Source of the DNA: Kineosporia rhizophila
GTDB lineage: Bacteria > Actinomycetota > Actinomycetes > Actinomycetales > Kineosporiaceae
DNA length: 64,000 bases
Assembly: GCF_021277265.1 (NCBI RefSeq)
Contig: NZ_JAJSOH010000005.1
Span: 248,001 to 312,000 of the forward strand
Reading direction: 5' to 3'
Position numbers and translations under genes: made by a program. The notes below the pieces were generated by a model, which saw only the letters and a program-made list of their open reading frames with translations, was not told the origin of the DNA and did not search any database. This document shows positions 57,756-64,000 of this stretch, in pieces. How positions within the stretch are numbered: the first letter of the stretch is position 1; every line of letters starts with the position of its first letter.

Positions 57756-58129
57756 CCCTGTCCCTCACGGTCAGCCTGGTCGAGTGCGGCGATCGCCGCC
57801 TTGAGCTCGGCCACATCGTCCTCGGACAGATGCTCCACGAAATGCAGCAGGGCAGCGCCACGGTTCGGATCACCGGCGAGCACGTCGTCCAGCAACCCTG
57901 CGGTGTGTTCCTCCCGCGACAGCGTGGCCGTGTACCGGTAGGCCCGCCCATGCTTGGCCCGGGCAACCAAACCCTTGCCGTGCAGATTGTCCAGCACCGT
58001 CAGCACCGTGGTGTAAGCGATGGCACGGTCGTGTTGCAGCCGATCCAGCACGTCACGCACGGCCAGAGGCCCGTGGGCCACCCAGAGTTCTTCCATCACG
58101 CTGGCCTCAAGGGCACCCAGGCGCCTCAC
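57752..58129 (-). CDS. blaI: BlaI/MecI/CopY-family repressor
   Basis: 125 residues. Winged-helix DNA-binding part (GALEASVMEELWVAHGPLAVRDVLDRL...YTTVLTVLDNLHGKGLVARAKHGRAYRY) and a dimer domain ending ELKAAIAALDQADREGQG. It lacks the CxCxxxxCxC zinc cluster of CopY, so release probably needs the M56 protease encoded next. The operator array at 58174-58215 is just upstream, shared with the diverging dsbA-like gene. Confidence 0.93.
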   Translation of the reverse strand: MRRLGALEASVMEELWVAHGPLAVRDVLDRLQHDRAIAYTTVLTVLDNLHGKGLVARAKHGRAYRYTATLSREEHTAGLLDDVLAGDPNRGAALLHFVEHLSEDDVAELKAAIAALDQADREGQG

Positions 58130-58173
58130 TTGCGCCCACCTCTTCCTGCTGGACTTGTATCTACGAACCTGAA

Positions 58174-58215
58174 TAGTAGATGGTAGGCAACGTTCCTACT
58201 ATCCGCCTTAGTAGA
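58174..58215. promoter_or_regulatory. Tripartite BlaI-type operator between blaI and the DsbA-like gene
   Basis: TAGTAGA (58174), TACTAT (58197), TAGTAGA (58209): spacing 23 and 12 bases. TACTA/TAGTA dyads resemble BlaI/MecI operators. The array lies in the 106-base divergent intergenic region, so it can control both directions. The same arrangement occurs at 42591-42632. Confidence 0.8.
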
Positions 58216-58235
58216 TCGTCTTGCGGAGTGTTGCC

Positions 58236-58913
58236 ATGCCTGCCCGGATCCGTCCCCAGACCGCCATCCCTCTCGCCGTCATCGTCGCCTTCGCCCTGAT
58301 TACCACTGTCCTGCTCCTGGGAAACAGAGAGGACGCGACAGCTGACGGCACCGCTGCCGAGGGCACGACGAGCGCGGCCCAGGCTCTGCGTGAGGACACG
58401 CACATCCTCGGAGAGCAGGGTTCCTCGGGGGTGACCTTCGTGGAGTTCCTGGACTTTGAGTGCGAGGCCTGTGGGGCTGCATATCCGTTCGTGGAGCAGT
58501 TGCGTGAGCAGTACGCGGGGCGAGTGACGTTCGCTGCCAGGTATTTTCCGATCGACTCTCATGTGAATGCCCGGCCCGCAGCGCAGGCCGTGGAAGCGGC
58601 AGCGCGGCAGGGCAAGTTCGAGCAGATGTACCAGAAGATGTACGAGACTCAGACCTCTTGGGGCGAGGGCAGGGAACCACGCCCCGAACTGTTCCGCTCC
58701 TTCGCCGAGGAACTCGGTCTGGACCTTGCCGCCTTCGACTCCGACTACGCTTCCGCCGAGGTAGCCGACCGCATCCAGAAGGACGTCGACGAGGGTCTGG
58801 CGCTCGGGGTGCAGGGTACTCCGACCTTCTTCATCAACGGCGAGTTGTTCCAGCCCGAGTCCACCGAGGACTTCACGAAGGCCCTCGATGAGGCCCTGGC
58901 CGCGGCCCAATGA
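58236..58913 (+). CDS. DsbA-like thiol-disulfide oxidoreductase
   Basis: 225 residues from ATG 58236 (GGAG 7 bases upstream). One N-terminal membrane helix (about 10-28), a linker and a DsbA-type thioredoxin fold with CEAC (Cys76, Cys79) in FLDFECEACGAAYPF and the cis-Pro loop VQGTPTFFINGE. It probably forms or shuffles disulfides outside the membrane. ATGA overlap with the VKOR gene supports a redox pair: VKOR reoxidises this protein. Confidence 0.93.
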   Translation: MPARIRPQTAIPLAVIVAFALITTVLLLGNREDATADGTAAEGTTSAAQALREDTHILGEQGSSGVTFVEFLDFECEACGAAYPFVEQLREQYAGRVTFAARYFPIDSHVNARPAAQAVEAAARQGKFEQMYQKMYETQTSWGEGREPRPELFRSFAEELGLDLAAFDSDYASAEVADRIQKDVDEGLALGVQGTPTFFINGELFQPESTEDFTKALDEALAAAQ

Positions 58914-59515
58914 CCGACCGGGCGCACACCTCTGACCGCCCTCTGGCCTGGCTGCTGCTGATCAGCGGCGCGGTAGGGACTGTGGCAGCCTTCGTGTTGC
59001 TGCTGGAGCGGATCGAGCTTCTCAAAGATGACTCGTACGTGCCGTCTTGCAGTATCAATCCGGTGCTGAACTGCGGGTCGATCATGCGCACGGATCAGGC
59101 CGCCTTGTTCGGTTTCCCGAACCCGATCATCGGTGTCGCCCTGTTTCCCATGGTGATGGCCACCGGCGCCGCTGTGCTCGCCGGAGCCCGTCTAGCCCGC
59201 TGGTACTGGCTGGGCCTTCAAGCCGGCGTGTTGGCGGGACTGGTTTTCGTGGGCTGGCTGATCTTCCAGAGTCTTTACCGCATTGGGGCTCTATGCCCTT
59301 ACTGCATGGCCGTGTGGGCCGTCGTATTACCGCTGGCCCTGTACGTAACCCGGCGCAACCTGCTGACCGGAGTTCTCGGCCGAGCGCCGGCAGCCAGCTC
59401 TGTGACGCGCTCACTCGCTTCCTGGCACGCACTCGTCCTGACGGTGCTCTTCCTGTTCGTGATCGGCCTTGCGCTGAACCGGTTCTGGACGTACTGGTCA
59501 ACGCTGCTGCAGTAG
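58910..59515 (+). CDS. VKOR-family membrane oxidoreductase
   Basis: 201 residues, five helices. The four redox Cys of VKOR are present: the loop pair Cys47 and Cys55 (PSCSINPVLNCGSIM) and the helix CxxC Cys129-Cys132 (ALCPYCMAVW). It reoxidises DsbA-like partners by passing electrons to quinones. The start overlaps the DsbA gene stop. Ends before a hairpin at 59550. Confidence 0.93.
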   Translation: MTDRAHTSDRPLAWLLLISGAVGTVAAFVLLLERIELLKDDSYVPSCSINPVLNCGSIMRTDQAALFGFPNPIIGVALFPMVMATGAAVLAGARLARWYWLGLQAGVLAGLVFVGWLIFQSLYRIGALCPYCMAVWAVVLPLALYVTRRNLLTGVLGRAPAASSVTRSLASWHALVLTVLFLFVIGLALNRFWTYWSTLLQ

Positions 59516-59549
59516 TCCGAAGCGCAATTCCCTTGTCCAAGAACCGTTA

Positions 59550-59569
59550 ACAGCCGCATCATCGGCTGT
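59550..59569 (+). terminator. Short hairpin after VKOR
   Basis: ACAGCCG-CATCAT-CGGCTGT forms a perfect 7-bp stem with a 6-base loop, 34 bases after the VKOR stop. A plausible terminator, although it lacks a T run. Confidence 0.5.
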
Positions 59570-59598
59570 GCGGGCGCCAGAAACGGAGAGCTAGCGCC

Positions 59599-60639
59599 TT
59601 GCGACACAACCCCCTCAGGACTAAGCGAACCCGCCGCCGAGGCACCACCGTGATCCTCCTGGCTCTAGCCGGAGCAGCGGTGCTTGCTTCCCCCACCGCG
59701 ATCGCGGCCCCGAACCCGTCGGTCGACGACGTGCGGAAGAAGGTCGAGAAACTTCGCCAGGACGCGTCCCAAGCGGCCGAGGACTACGTTGAGACCCGGG
59801 AGAAGCTCAAGTCCACCCGAGTCAAGCTGAAACAGGCTCGCAAGCAGTACAAGGAACAGGAGCAAAACCTGGCCGACGTCAAGGAACAAGTCGGCCTCCT
59901 CGCCGCCGAGAGCTACCGCAAGGGCGAACTTTCCACGCTGGAACTACTCCTGTCCGACGACCCGAAAACCCTGCTGGCCCAGTCCGGCTACCTGCCTTCT
60001 CTCTCTGACCGTCAGGCCAGCGCCCTCGCTGACCTAGAGAAGGTCCAGCAGAACCTTCTCGACACCCAGAAGACGATGCAGAAACAGACGGCCGACAGCC
60101 AGGCCAAGCGTGACACCATGCGCAAGGCCAAGGAACGGGCCGAACAGCGTCTGGCTGCCGCCGAAGCCGAACTCCGCACGCTCGAAGCTGCAGACCGGGC
60201 AACCGTCGAGAACAGCGGCGAGGGCGCCAACCTGCCCTCTGGCGGGGCCGGCAGTTCCGCCTCATGCCAAGGCAAGGCCGTCAACGCTCCCTCGACCGCC
60301 GCCAAGAAAGCTATCGAGTTCGCCTGCGGCGAGGTCGGGGACGCCTACGTCTGGGCTGCCACCGGCCCCGACAGCTACGACTGCAGCGGCCTGACCATGC
60401 GCGCCTACGAAGCGGCTGGCATCTCCCTGCCTCACAGTTCGCGCATGCAGGCCACCTACGGAACGTCGATCAGCAACTCGCAACTACAACCAGGCGATCT
60501 CGTTTTCTTCTACTCCCCGATCAGCCACGTCGGCATCTACCTCGGCGACAACATGATGGTCAACGCTCCCTCCAGCGGCGACGTAGTCAAGGTCTCCAAG
60601 CTCTGGGCCACCCCCACCGCCGCAGTCCGCCTGGCCTGA
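59599..60639 (+). CDS. Secreted NlpC/P60 peptidoglycan endopeptidase with coiled coil (RipA-like)
   Basis: 346 residues from TTG 59599 (GGAGAG 8 bases upstream). Signal peptide (about 1-37), a long coiled coil (about 40-200, KKVEKLRQDASQAAEDYVETREKL) and a C-terminal NlpC/P60 domain with Cys262 (YDCSGLTMRAYEAAG) and His310 (ISHVGIYLG). RipA-like enzymes cleave peptide stems of the cell wall. On an ICE it could help wall remodelling for transfer or be cargo for envelope stress. Confidence 0.92.
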   Translation: MRHNPLRTKRTRRRGTTVILLALAGAAVLASPTAIAAPNPSVDDVRKKVEKLRQDASQAAEDYVETREKLKSTRVKLKQARKQYKEQEQNLADVKEQVGLLAAESYRKGELSTLELLLSDDPKTLLAQSGYLPSLSDRQASALADLEKVQQNLLDTQKTMQKQTADSQAKRDTMRKAKERAEQRLAAAEAELRTLEAADRATVENSGEGANLPSGGAGSSASCQGKAVNAPSTAAKKAIEFACGEVGDAYVWAATGPDSYDCSGLTMRAYEAAGISLPHSSRMQATYGTSISNSQLQPGDLVFFYSPISHVGIYLGDNMMVNAPSSGDVVKVSKLWATPTAAVRLA

Positions 60640-60652
60640 CCCAAGCGGACAG

Positions 60653-60701
60653 CTGAACCGTGCGTCGACGGACCGCAGAGCGGCTGCGATGCACGGTTCA
60701 G
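60653..60701 (+). terminator. Hairpin terminator after the NlpC/P60 gene
   Basis: CTGAACCGTGC and GCACGGTTCAG form a perfect 11-bp stem; the 27-base loop can fold again (CGCAG/CTGCG). Starts 13 bases after the stop. Confidence 0.75.
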
Positions 60702-60731
60702 TGAACGGTACGACACGCCGAAGTTCCATGG

Positions 60732-61697
60732 GTGAGAACGCACCCCGGAGCCCACGGAGGAAAGGGCCGCCGCCCACCTCGTGAACCCGCCGAGGTTCAG
60801 GCATGGCTACGCGAGCGGCCTTCGCTCACCGAAATGAGGCGCTCGTTTCCCGAGGAATGGGCTCAGGTTGAGCAGAGCGTGGCCAAACTTGTTGCCCGTA
60901 ATGATGCCGCGGCCGTTCGTCAATACTTGATCGGACTCGCCATACCCGCCAGACCCACCCCAGACCATCAACCGTCCGCGGTGTCCCGGGTGTCAACTCT
61001 GATCCGACAGCAGATGACTCTGGAGGCAGTGAATCAAGCGAACCTCGCCGCCAGTACGGGTGTCGCAAGCGGCAAGATCCGCTTCAATCGCTACAACGGA
61101 ACGTTGATGCAGCACCTACTCTTTCGCGACGGGCTGGATCGTAAGCCGGTCTCAATCGCCCGCTTCCGGATTATCTGGCGCCTGCTGTCCCAGCGGAATC
61201 TGCTGATGCCCCTGGTCCGGCCGAAGGGCATCTACTGCTTCTACTCCGCGTCTTTGATCACCCGCTTGACCCGCCTGATCGACGGCCGCCGATGCTTGGA
61301 AATCGGAGCTGGGGACGGCACTTTGTCACGGTTCCTGTCCGAGCGTGGAGTCGACATCGTCGCCACTGACGATTACAGCTGGGCCGACAGCATCGACTAC
61401 CCCTCCACTGTGATTCGCCAGAGCGCCTCAAAGGCCTTAAGAACTCGCGAACCAGAAGTAGTCATCACTTCATGGACGCCCCCCGCCAACCTTTTCGAAC
61501 GCCAGATCTTCGCCACACCGAGTGTCCAGACCTACATCACGATCGGCTCCCAGCACGAGTCCGAGACTGGAGACTGGACCACGTACCGTACCCAGCAGAG
61601 CTTTGACCAAGCCCACCGGCCCGACCTGGCCAAGCTCGTACTACCTCCGGAGAATGACAACGCCGTTCTCATCTTTCAGCGTCGCCACAAGAAATGA
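60732..61697 (+). CDS. Putative SAM-dependent methyltransferase
   Basis: 321 residues from GTG 60732. The N-terminal 130 residues are helical with no recognised motif. A SAM-binding motif appears at CLEIGAGDGTLSRFL (Glu190 to 196), followed by DIVATDDY and VVITSWTPP. It resembles small class I methyltransferases; the substrate is unknown. It sits between the NlpC gene and the integrase as separate cargo. Confidence 0.75.
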   Translation: MRTHPGAHGGKGRRPPREPAEVQAWLRERPSLTEMRRSFPEEWAQVEQSVAKLVARNDAAAVRQYLIGLAIPARPTPDHQPSAVSRVSTLIRQQMTLEAVNQANLAASTGVASGKIRFNRYNGTLMQHLLFRDGLDRKPVSIARFRIIWRLLSQRNLLMPLVRPKGIYCFYSASLITRLTRLIDGRRCLEIGAGDGTLSRFLSERGVDIVATDDYSWADSIDYPSTVIRQSASKALRTREPEVVITSWTPPANLFERQIFATPSVQTYITIGSQHESETGDWTTYRTQQSFDQAHRPDLAKLVLPPENDNAVLIFQRRHKK

Positions 61698-61771
61698 TCC
61701 CGTGGCCCATTTTCGGGTCGTGCCCATTCTTGACGGCAAAATCACGCCGTAAGGATCCAGTCATATAGCAG

Positions 61772-63325
61772 TCAGGCGATGGCAGAGCCAGCGATTCCTC
61801 GTAAACGTCGGCGTTGCGGTTTCGCTCCTGCGAGCATGTCGTCAATGACGTCCGCCGCTTCTGTCGTCACGATGTCCGCTTCATCGATGTACCGCTGCGT
61901 GGTCTCCAAGGAGGCATGACCCATGCGCTCCATCAACTCCTGAACGCTGATCCGCTCACTTCGAGCGAGCCACGTCGCATGCGTGTGGCGGAGATCGTGA
62001 AAAGTCAACTTGCGGCTCAGGCTGGCTTCACCTAGGGCGACCTGCCAGATGTTGCTCCGGAACCAGTCGTCGGGAATGTGATCGCTGGTATTGACGGCGT
62101 GCGGCTTCTTGCGAGCCAACTGCTCGGGCCGGTCCGGCTTGCCAGCTGCACGGCGTCGAGCTCGGTACTCCGCAAAAGCCCGGCGACACCACTCGCACTT
62201 GCATCCGCCGGCGTTGTAGGCGCTCAAGGTTCCGTGGGCATAGGTGCGTCCCGCAGCATTCGGCACAGTACGCCCCAGATCGTCGGGTATTGCCACTACT
62301 AAGGGAACACTCTCAGGGTTGGCTTCGCGCAGCTCGATTTGAAGCTTAGAAAGAGGAAACAACAGATCTTCGGGGTCGATGTCCTGAGCTCGAATGTACT
62401 GGCGCAACCGACGGCTCAACGGGGTTGAGAGGCCGATCTTGCGGTCTTTCCCACCTTTCACGGTATCTTCGACGTAGTACCTGCTGCCGTCCTGAAGTGG
62501 GTTGTCCTCGATACCTGCATCGACAACCGCCCGCTGGAGCCACAAGTAGTCGCAGTCAGGATCGTCTGGATTGACCAAGACATCCTGACCACGCAGCTCG
62601 CTGATCTCGCCCCATCGGCATCCTGTCTGGAGTGCCAGATAGACGAGCATGCTGGAGATTGGACCAGGCAGGCCCGCCATAATTGCGGAGATGTCCTCGC
62701 CGTTAGCTGCCTTGATTCGGCGAGGCTTTTCTTTGGGAGTTTTGACCTGAACCGCCGGATTGGCGGGTATCCAGCCAAGCCTCACAGCCTGCGCGAGCAT
62801 CCCGGAGAGAAGGCTCTTGTAGGTGCGGATCGTGCTGGCCGCATAACCAGCATCACGCAGATCAGTGACCCAGCGAGATACCTGCTCGTAGTCAACCGCC
62901 TCCAGCGCCAGACCCCGGAACGCCGGCACGATCTGGTTCCGGACCTGCCCGCGGTACCCACGCTTGGTACCGACCTTCTGGTGCCCCATCAGCCCCAGGT
63001 AGATCTCGGCGTAGATCTCGAAGGGCATGCGCCCCTTCCGCGGGTCGCTGATGAGGCCGCCGCGCAGTTGCGACAGTTTCTCCTGCCACGCAGTGTCTGC
63101 CTCGGCCTTGGTGTCATAGGTGCCGGCCGAGAAGTAGGTATTCGGCTCGGCGACCAGGTAGAGAGCCGTCCAGCGCAGTCGCTTGCCGTAACGGCGCTTG
63201 CGGCTGTAGCCGTGGCGACGGACGAGCCGCTTCGCCTCAAGGCGCACGGGACGGCGCTTCGAGACGGCTTCAGGTCCACGCTTGCGGGTGGGGCTTGCCT
63301 TGGTCGAGTTGCTCGATTTCGCCAT
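61772..63325 (-). CDS. int: Tyrosine integrase of the element
   Basis: 517 residues. N-terminal arm and SAM-like core-binding domain, then the catalytic set Arg237 (GCRWGEISEL), His443-x-x-Arg446 (FHDLRHTHA), His470 (MGHASLETT) and Tyr479. Between the first Arg and the HxxR box is a Cys-rich insert (about 363-390, AHGTLSAYNAGGCKCEWC). The 5' end points at the half tRNA-Pro 166 bases away, the typical place for attP. It should join the element to the tRNA 3' end. Confidence 0.94.
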   Translation of the reverse strand: MAKSSNSTKASPTRKRGPEAVSKRRPVRLEAKRLVRRHGYSRKRRYGKRLRWTALYLVAEPNTYFSAGTYDTKAEADTAWQEKLSQLRGGLISDPRKGRMPFEIYAEIYLGLMGHQKVGTKRGYRGQVRNQIVPAFRGLALEAVDYEQVSRWVTDLRDAGYAASTIRTYKSLLSGMLAQAVRLGWIPANPAVQVKTPKEKPRRIKAANGEDISAIMAGLPGPISSMLVYLALQTGCRWGEISELRGQDVLVNPDDPDCDYLWLQRAVVDAGIEDNPLQDGSRYYVEDTVKGGKDRKIGLSTPLSRRLRQYIRAQDIDPEDLLFPLSKLQIELREANPESVPLVVAIPDDLGRTVPNAAGRTYAHGTLSAYNAGGCKCEWCRRAFAEYRARRRAAGKPDRPEQLARKKPHAVNTSDHIPDDWFRSNIWQVALGEASLSRKLTFHDLRHTHATWLARSERISVQELMERMGHASLETTQRYIDEADIVTTEAADVIDDMLAGAKPQRRRLRGIAGSAIA

Positions 63326-63355
63326 CCTGGCTCCAAGATCATCCGTCCGGTGCGG

Positions 63356-63373
63356 GTCCGGTATTTACCGGAC
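63356..63373. promoter_or_regulatory. Palindrome upstream of the integrase
   Basis: GTCCGGTA-TT-TACCGGAC is an 8-bp inverted repeat with a 2-base centre, 31 bases before the integrase start. Its position fits an operator in the integrase promoter or an Int/Xis arm site; neither is proven. Confidence 0.5.
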
Positions 63374-63491
63374 GAGCACCACTCTCCATGACACCCGAAC
63401 AAACTCCAACATGGACCAGAAACCCACTCTGACCTGCGAATATGCCTAGATCATGGATACCATGCGATCATGGGCTTTGCAGCTGACCGGA

Positions 63492-63536
63492 TCGTTCGGG
63501 ACGAAGAGGCCGCAGGTTCAAATCCTGTCACCCCGA
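63492..63536 (+). other. attR: 3' half of a tRNA-Pro (CGG) gene
   Basis: From TCGTTCGGGACGAAG through the T arm (GCAGG-TTCAAAT-CCTGT) and acceptor 3' strand (CACCCCG, discriminator A) this matches the 3' part of a proline tRNA with anticodon loop TTCGGGA. Bases before 63492 do not complete the anticodon stem, D arm or acceptor 5' strand, so the gene is truncated. This is the expected duplicate left at the integrase-distal side of an insertion; the intact tRNA must be beyond the left edge. Confidence 0.85.
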
Positions 63537-63550
63537 CGGTGCAGTAAGGT

Positions 63551-63588
63551 CGAGAGGCCGGTTCAGCGAAAGCTGGACCGGCCTCTCG
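63551..63588 (+). terminator. Terminator of the tRNA locus
   Basis: A 17-bp hairpin (CGAGAGGCCGGTTCAGC paired with GCTGGACCGGCCTCTCG, one wobble) with a GAAA loop, 14 bases after the tRNA end. It is the chromosomal terminator of the original tRNA gene. Confidence 0.9.
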
Positions 63589-63650
63589 GGCGTTTGCCGC
63601 CTCTGTCCGGTCGGCGAACCACCGGGTCCCCCCATTCGAGGAGTACGGCG

Positions 63651-64000
63651 ATGACGGCCGATGACAGACCGGTCCGGACGTTGCTTGTGGACAACTACGA
63701 CTCCTACACCTACAACCTCTTCCAGTTGCTGGCCGTGGCGAACGGGGTTGCGCCTACGGTGGTACGCAACGACGAGGCCGACTGGGCCGAGATCGTCGGG
63801 CAGGCAGGCTTCGACAACATCGTCATCTCCCCCGGTCCGGGGCGTCCGGAGCACCCGGACGACTTCGGCCTCTCGGCCGCAGCCATTGCCTGGGCCCGGG
63901 CCGAGCAACTGCCCCTGCTGGGCATCTGCCTGGGGCACCAGGGCCTTGCCGTGGCCTACGGAGGCCGGACCCGGCCCGCGCCGCGCGTGATGCACGGCCA
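63651..64000 (+). CDS. PabA/PabAB-like glutamine amidotransferase (3' end outside window)
   Basis: 116 residues are visible from ATG 63651 (GAGGAG 6 bases upstream). Class I glutamine amidotransferase start: TLLVDNYDSYTYNLFQ, ISPGPGRPEH and the nucleophile Cys in LLGICLGHQG. The NYDSYTYNLFQ form is typical of aminodeoxychorismate synthase, often fused PabA-PabB in actinobacteria, but TrpG cannot be excluded. It lies beyond the element and is host chromosome. Confidence 0.88.
   Translation, partial: MTADDRPVRTLLVDNYDSYTYNLFQLLAVANGVAPTVVRNDEADWAEIVGQAGFDNIVISPGPGRPEHPDDFGLSAAAIAWARAEQLPLLGICLGHQGLAVAYGGRTRPAPRVMHG

Larger units (their letters stand above)
1..63536. mobile_element. Integrative and conjugative element, partial (left end outside window)
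   Basis: A tyrosine integrase (61772-63325) sits next to the 3' half of a tRNA-Pro gene. Inward lie an excisionase-like gene, a MobF relaxase, VirB4, VirD4, VirB6-like and wall-hydrolase genes, flanked by metal-resistance cargo. This is the layout of an ICE integrated into the 3' end of a tRNA. The right boundary is read from the tRNA half; the left boundary is not visible, and assigning the 1-9467 copper genes to the element is inference from their position on the element side of the attachment site. Nothing shows whether the element is still mobile. Confidence 0.8.

Noticed and set aside
63430..63536. Complete tRNA gene at the right end
   Set aside because: Only the anticodon loop, T arm and acceptor 3' strand are present; the sequence before 63492 cannot form the D arm or the acceptor 5' strand.

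Overview
The window is high-GC DNA with GTG/TTG starts, ATGA-type gene overlaps and actinobacterial protein families (CsoR, SCO6880-like, fused CopC/CopD and CopD/CtaG, NlpC/P60). It fits a high-GC Actinomycetota, probably Micrococcales or a relative; the species cannot be read from the sequence. Almost all of it (1 to about 63536) looks like one integrative and conjugative element (ICE). Its right end is marked by a tyrosine integrase gene (61772-63325, minus strand) next to the 3' half of a proline tRNA gene (63492-63536). Past that half-tRNA lie its terminator and the start of a chromosomal pabA/pabAB-like gene (63651 on). The left end of the element and the intact tRNA are outside the window.

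Layout. 1-6086: copper detoxification run on the plus strand (CopZ-like chaperone, secreted metal-associated protein, CopA with CPC, CopB with CPH, CsoR). 6218-9467: minus-strand copper/periplasm genes (CopC-CopD fusion, DUF305 lipoprotein, His-rich membrane protein). 9810-11418: decayed IS110 transposase and an unidentified gene remnant. 11497-39852: conjugation module on the plus strand: a MobF relaxase-helicase-TOPRIM fusion, a 1.1 kb stretch crowded with GTCAC/GTGAC pentamers, a deviant P-loop protein, small membrane proteins, a VirB6-like channel, a split VirB4, a lysozyme/NlpC wall hydrolase, a split VirD4 coupling protein, a giant methylase-like/helicase protein, and an excisionase-like HTH gene. 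40221-60639: envelope and metal cargo. 60732-63325: a methyltransferase and the integrase.

How the cargo works together. A long minus-strand run with mostly overlapping ends (58129 down to 44959) encodes BlaI and M56 regulators, Lnt, a CDF transporter, CopD-CtaG, TlpA, ResB, CcsB, LspA, a CadC/CmtR-like ArsR regulator and a Cd/Zn-type P1B ATPase with an APC motif. DsbA-like and VKOR genes diverge from it. The set handles metals, disulfides, cytochrome c assembly and lipoprotein maturation at the cell envelope. A three-part operator, TAGTAGA-N16-TACTAT-N6-TAGTAGA, lies in the blaI/dsbA intergenic region and again, with identical spacing, upstream of a SulP-carbonic anhydrase gene 16 kb away. 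This suggests one BlaI-type regulon covering both.

Most notable signals: the GTCAC array between the relaxase and secretion genes, the duplicated tripartite operator, and the mobile envelope-redox/lipoprotein operon under a BlaI/M56 pair.
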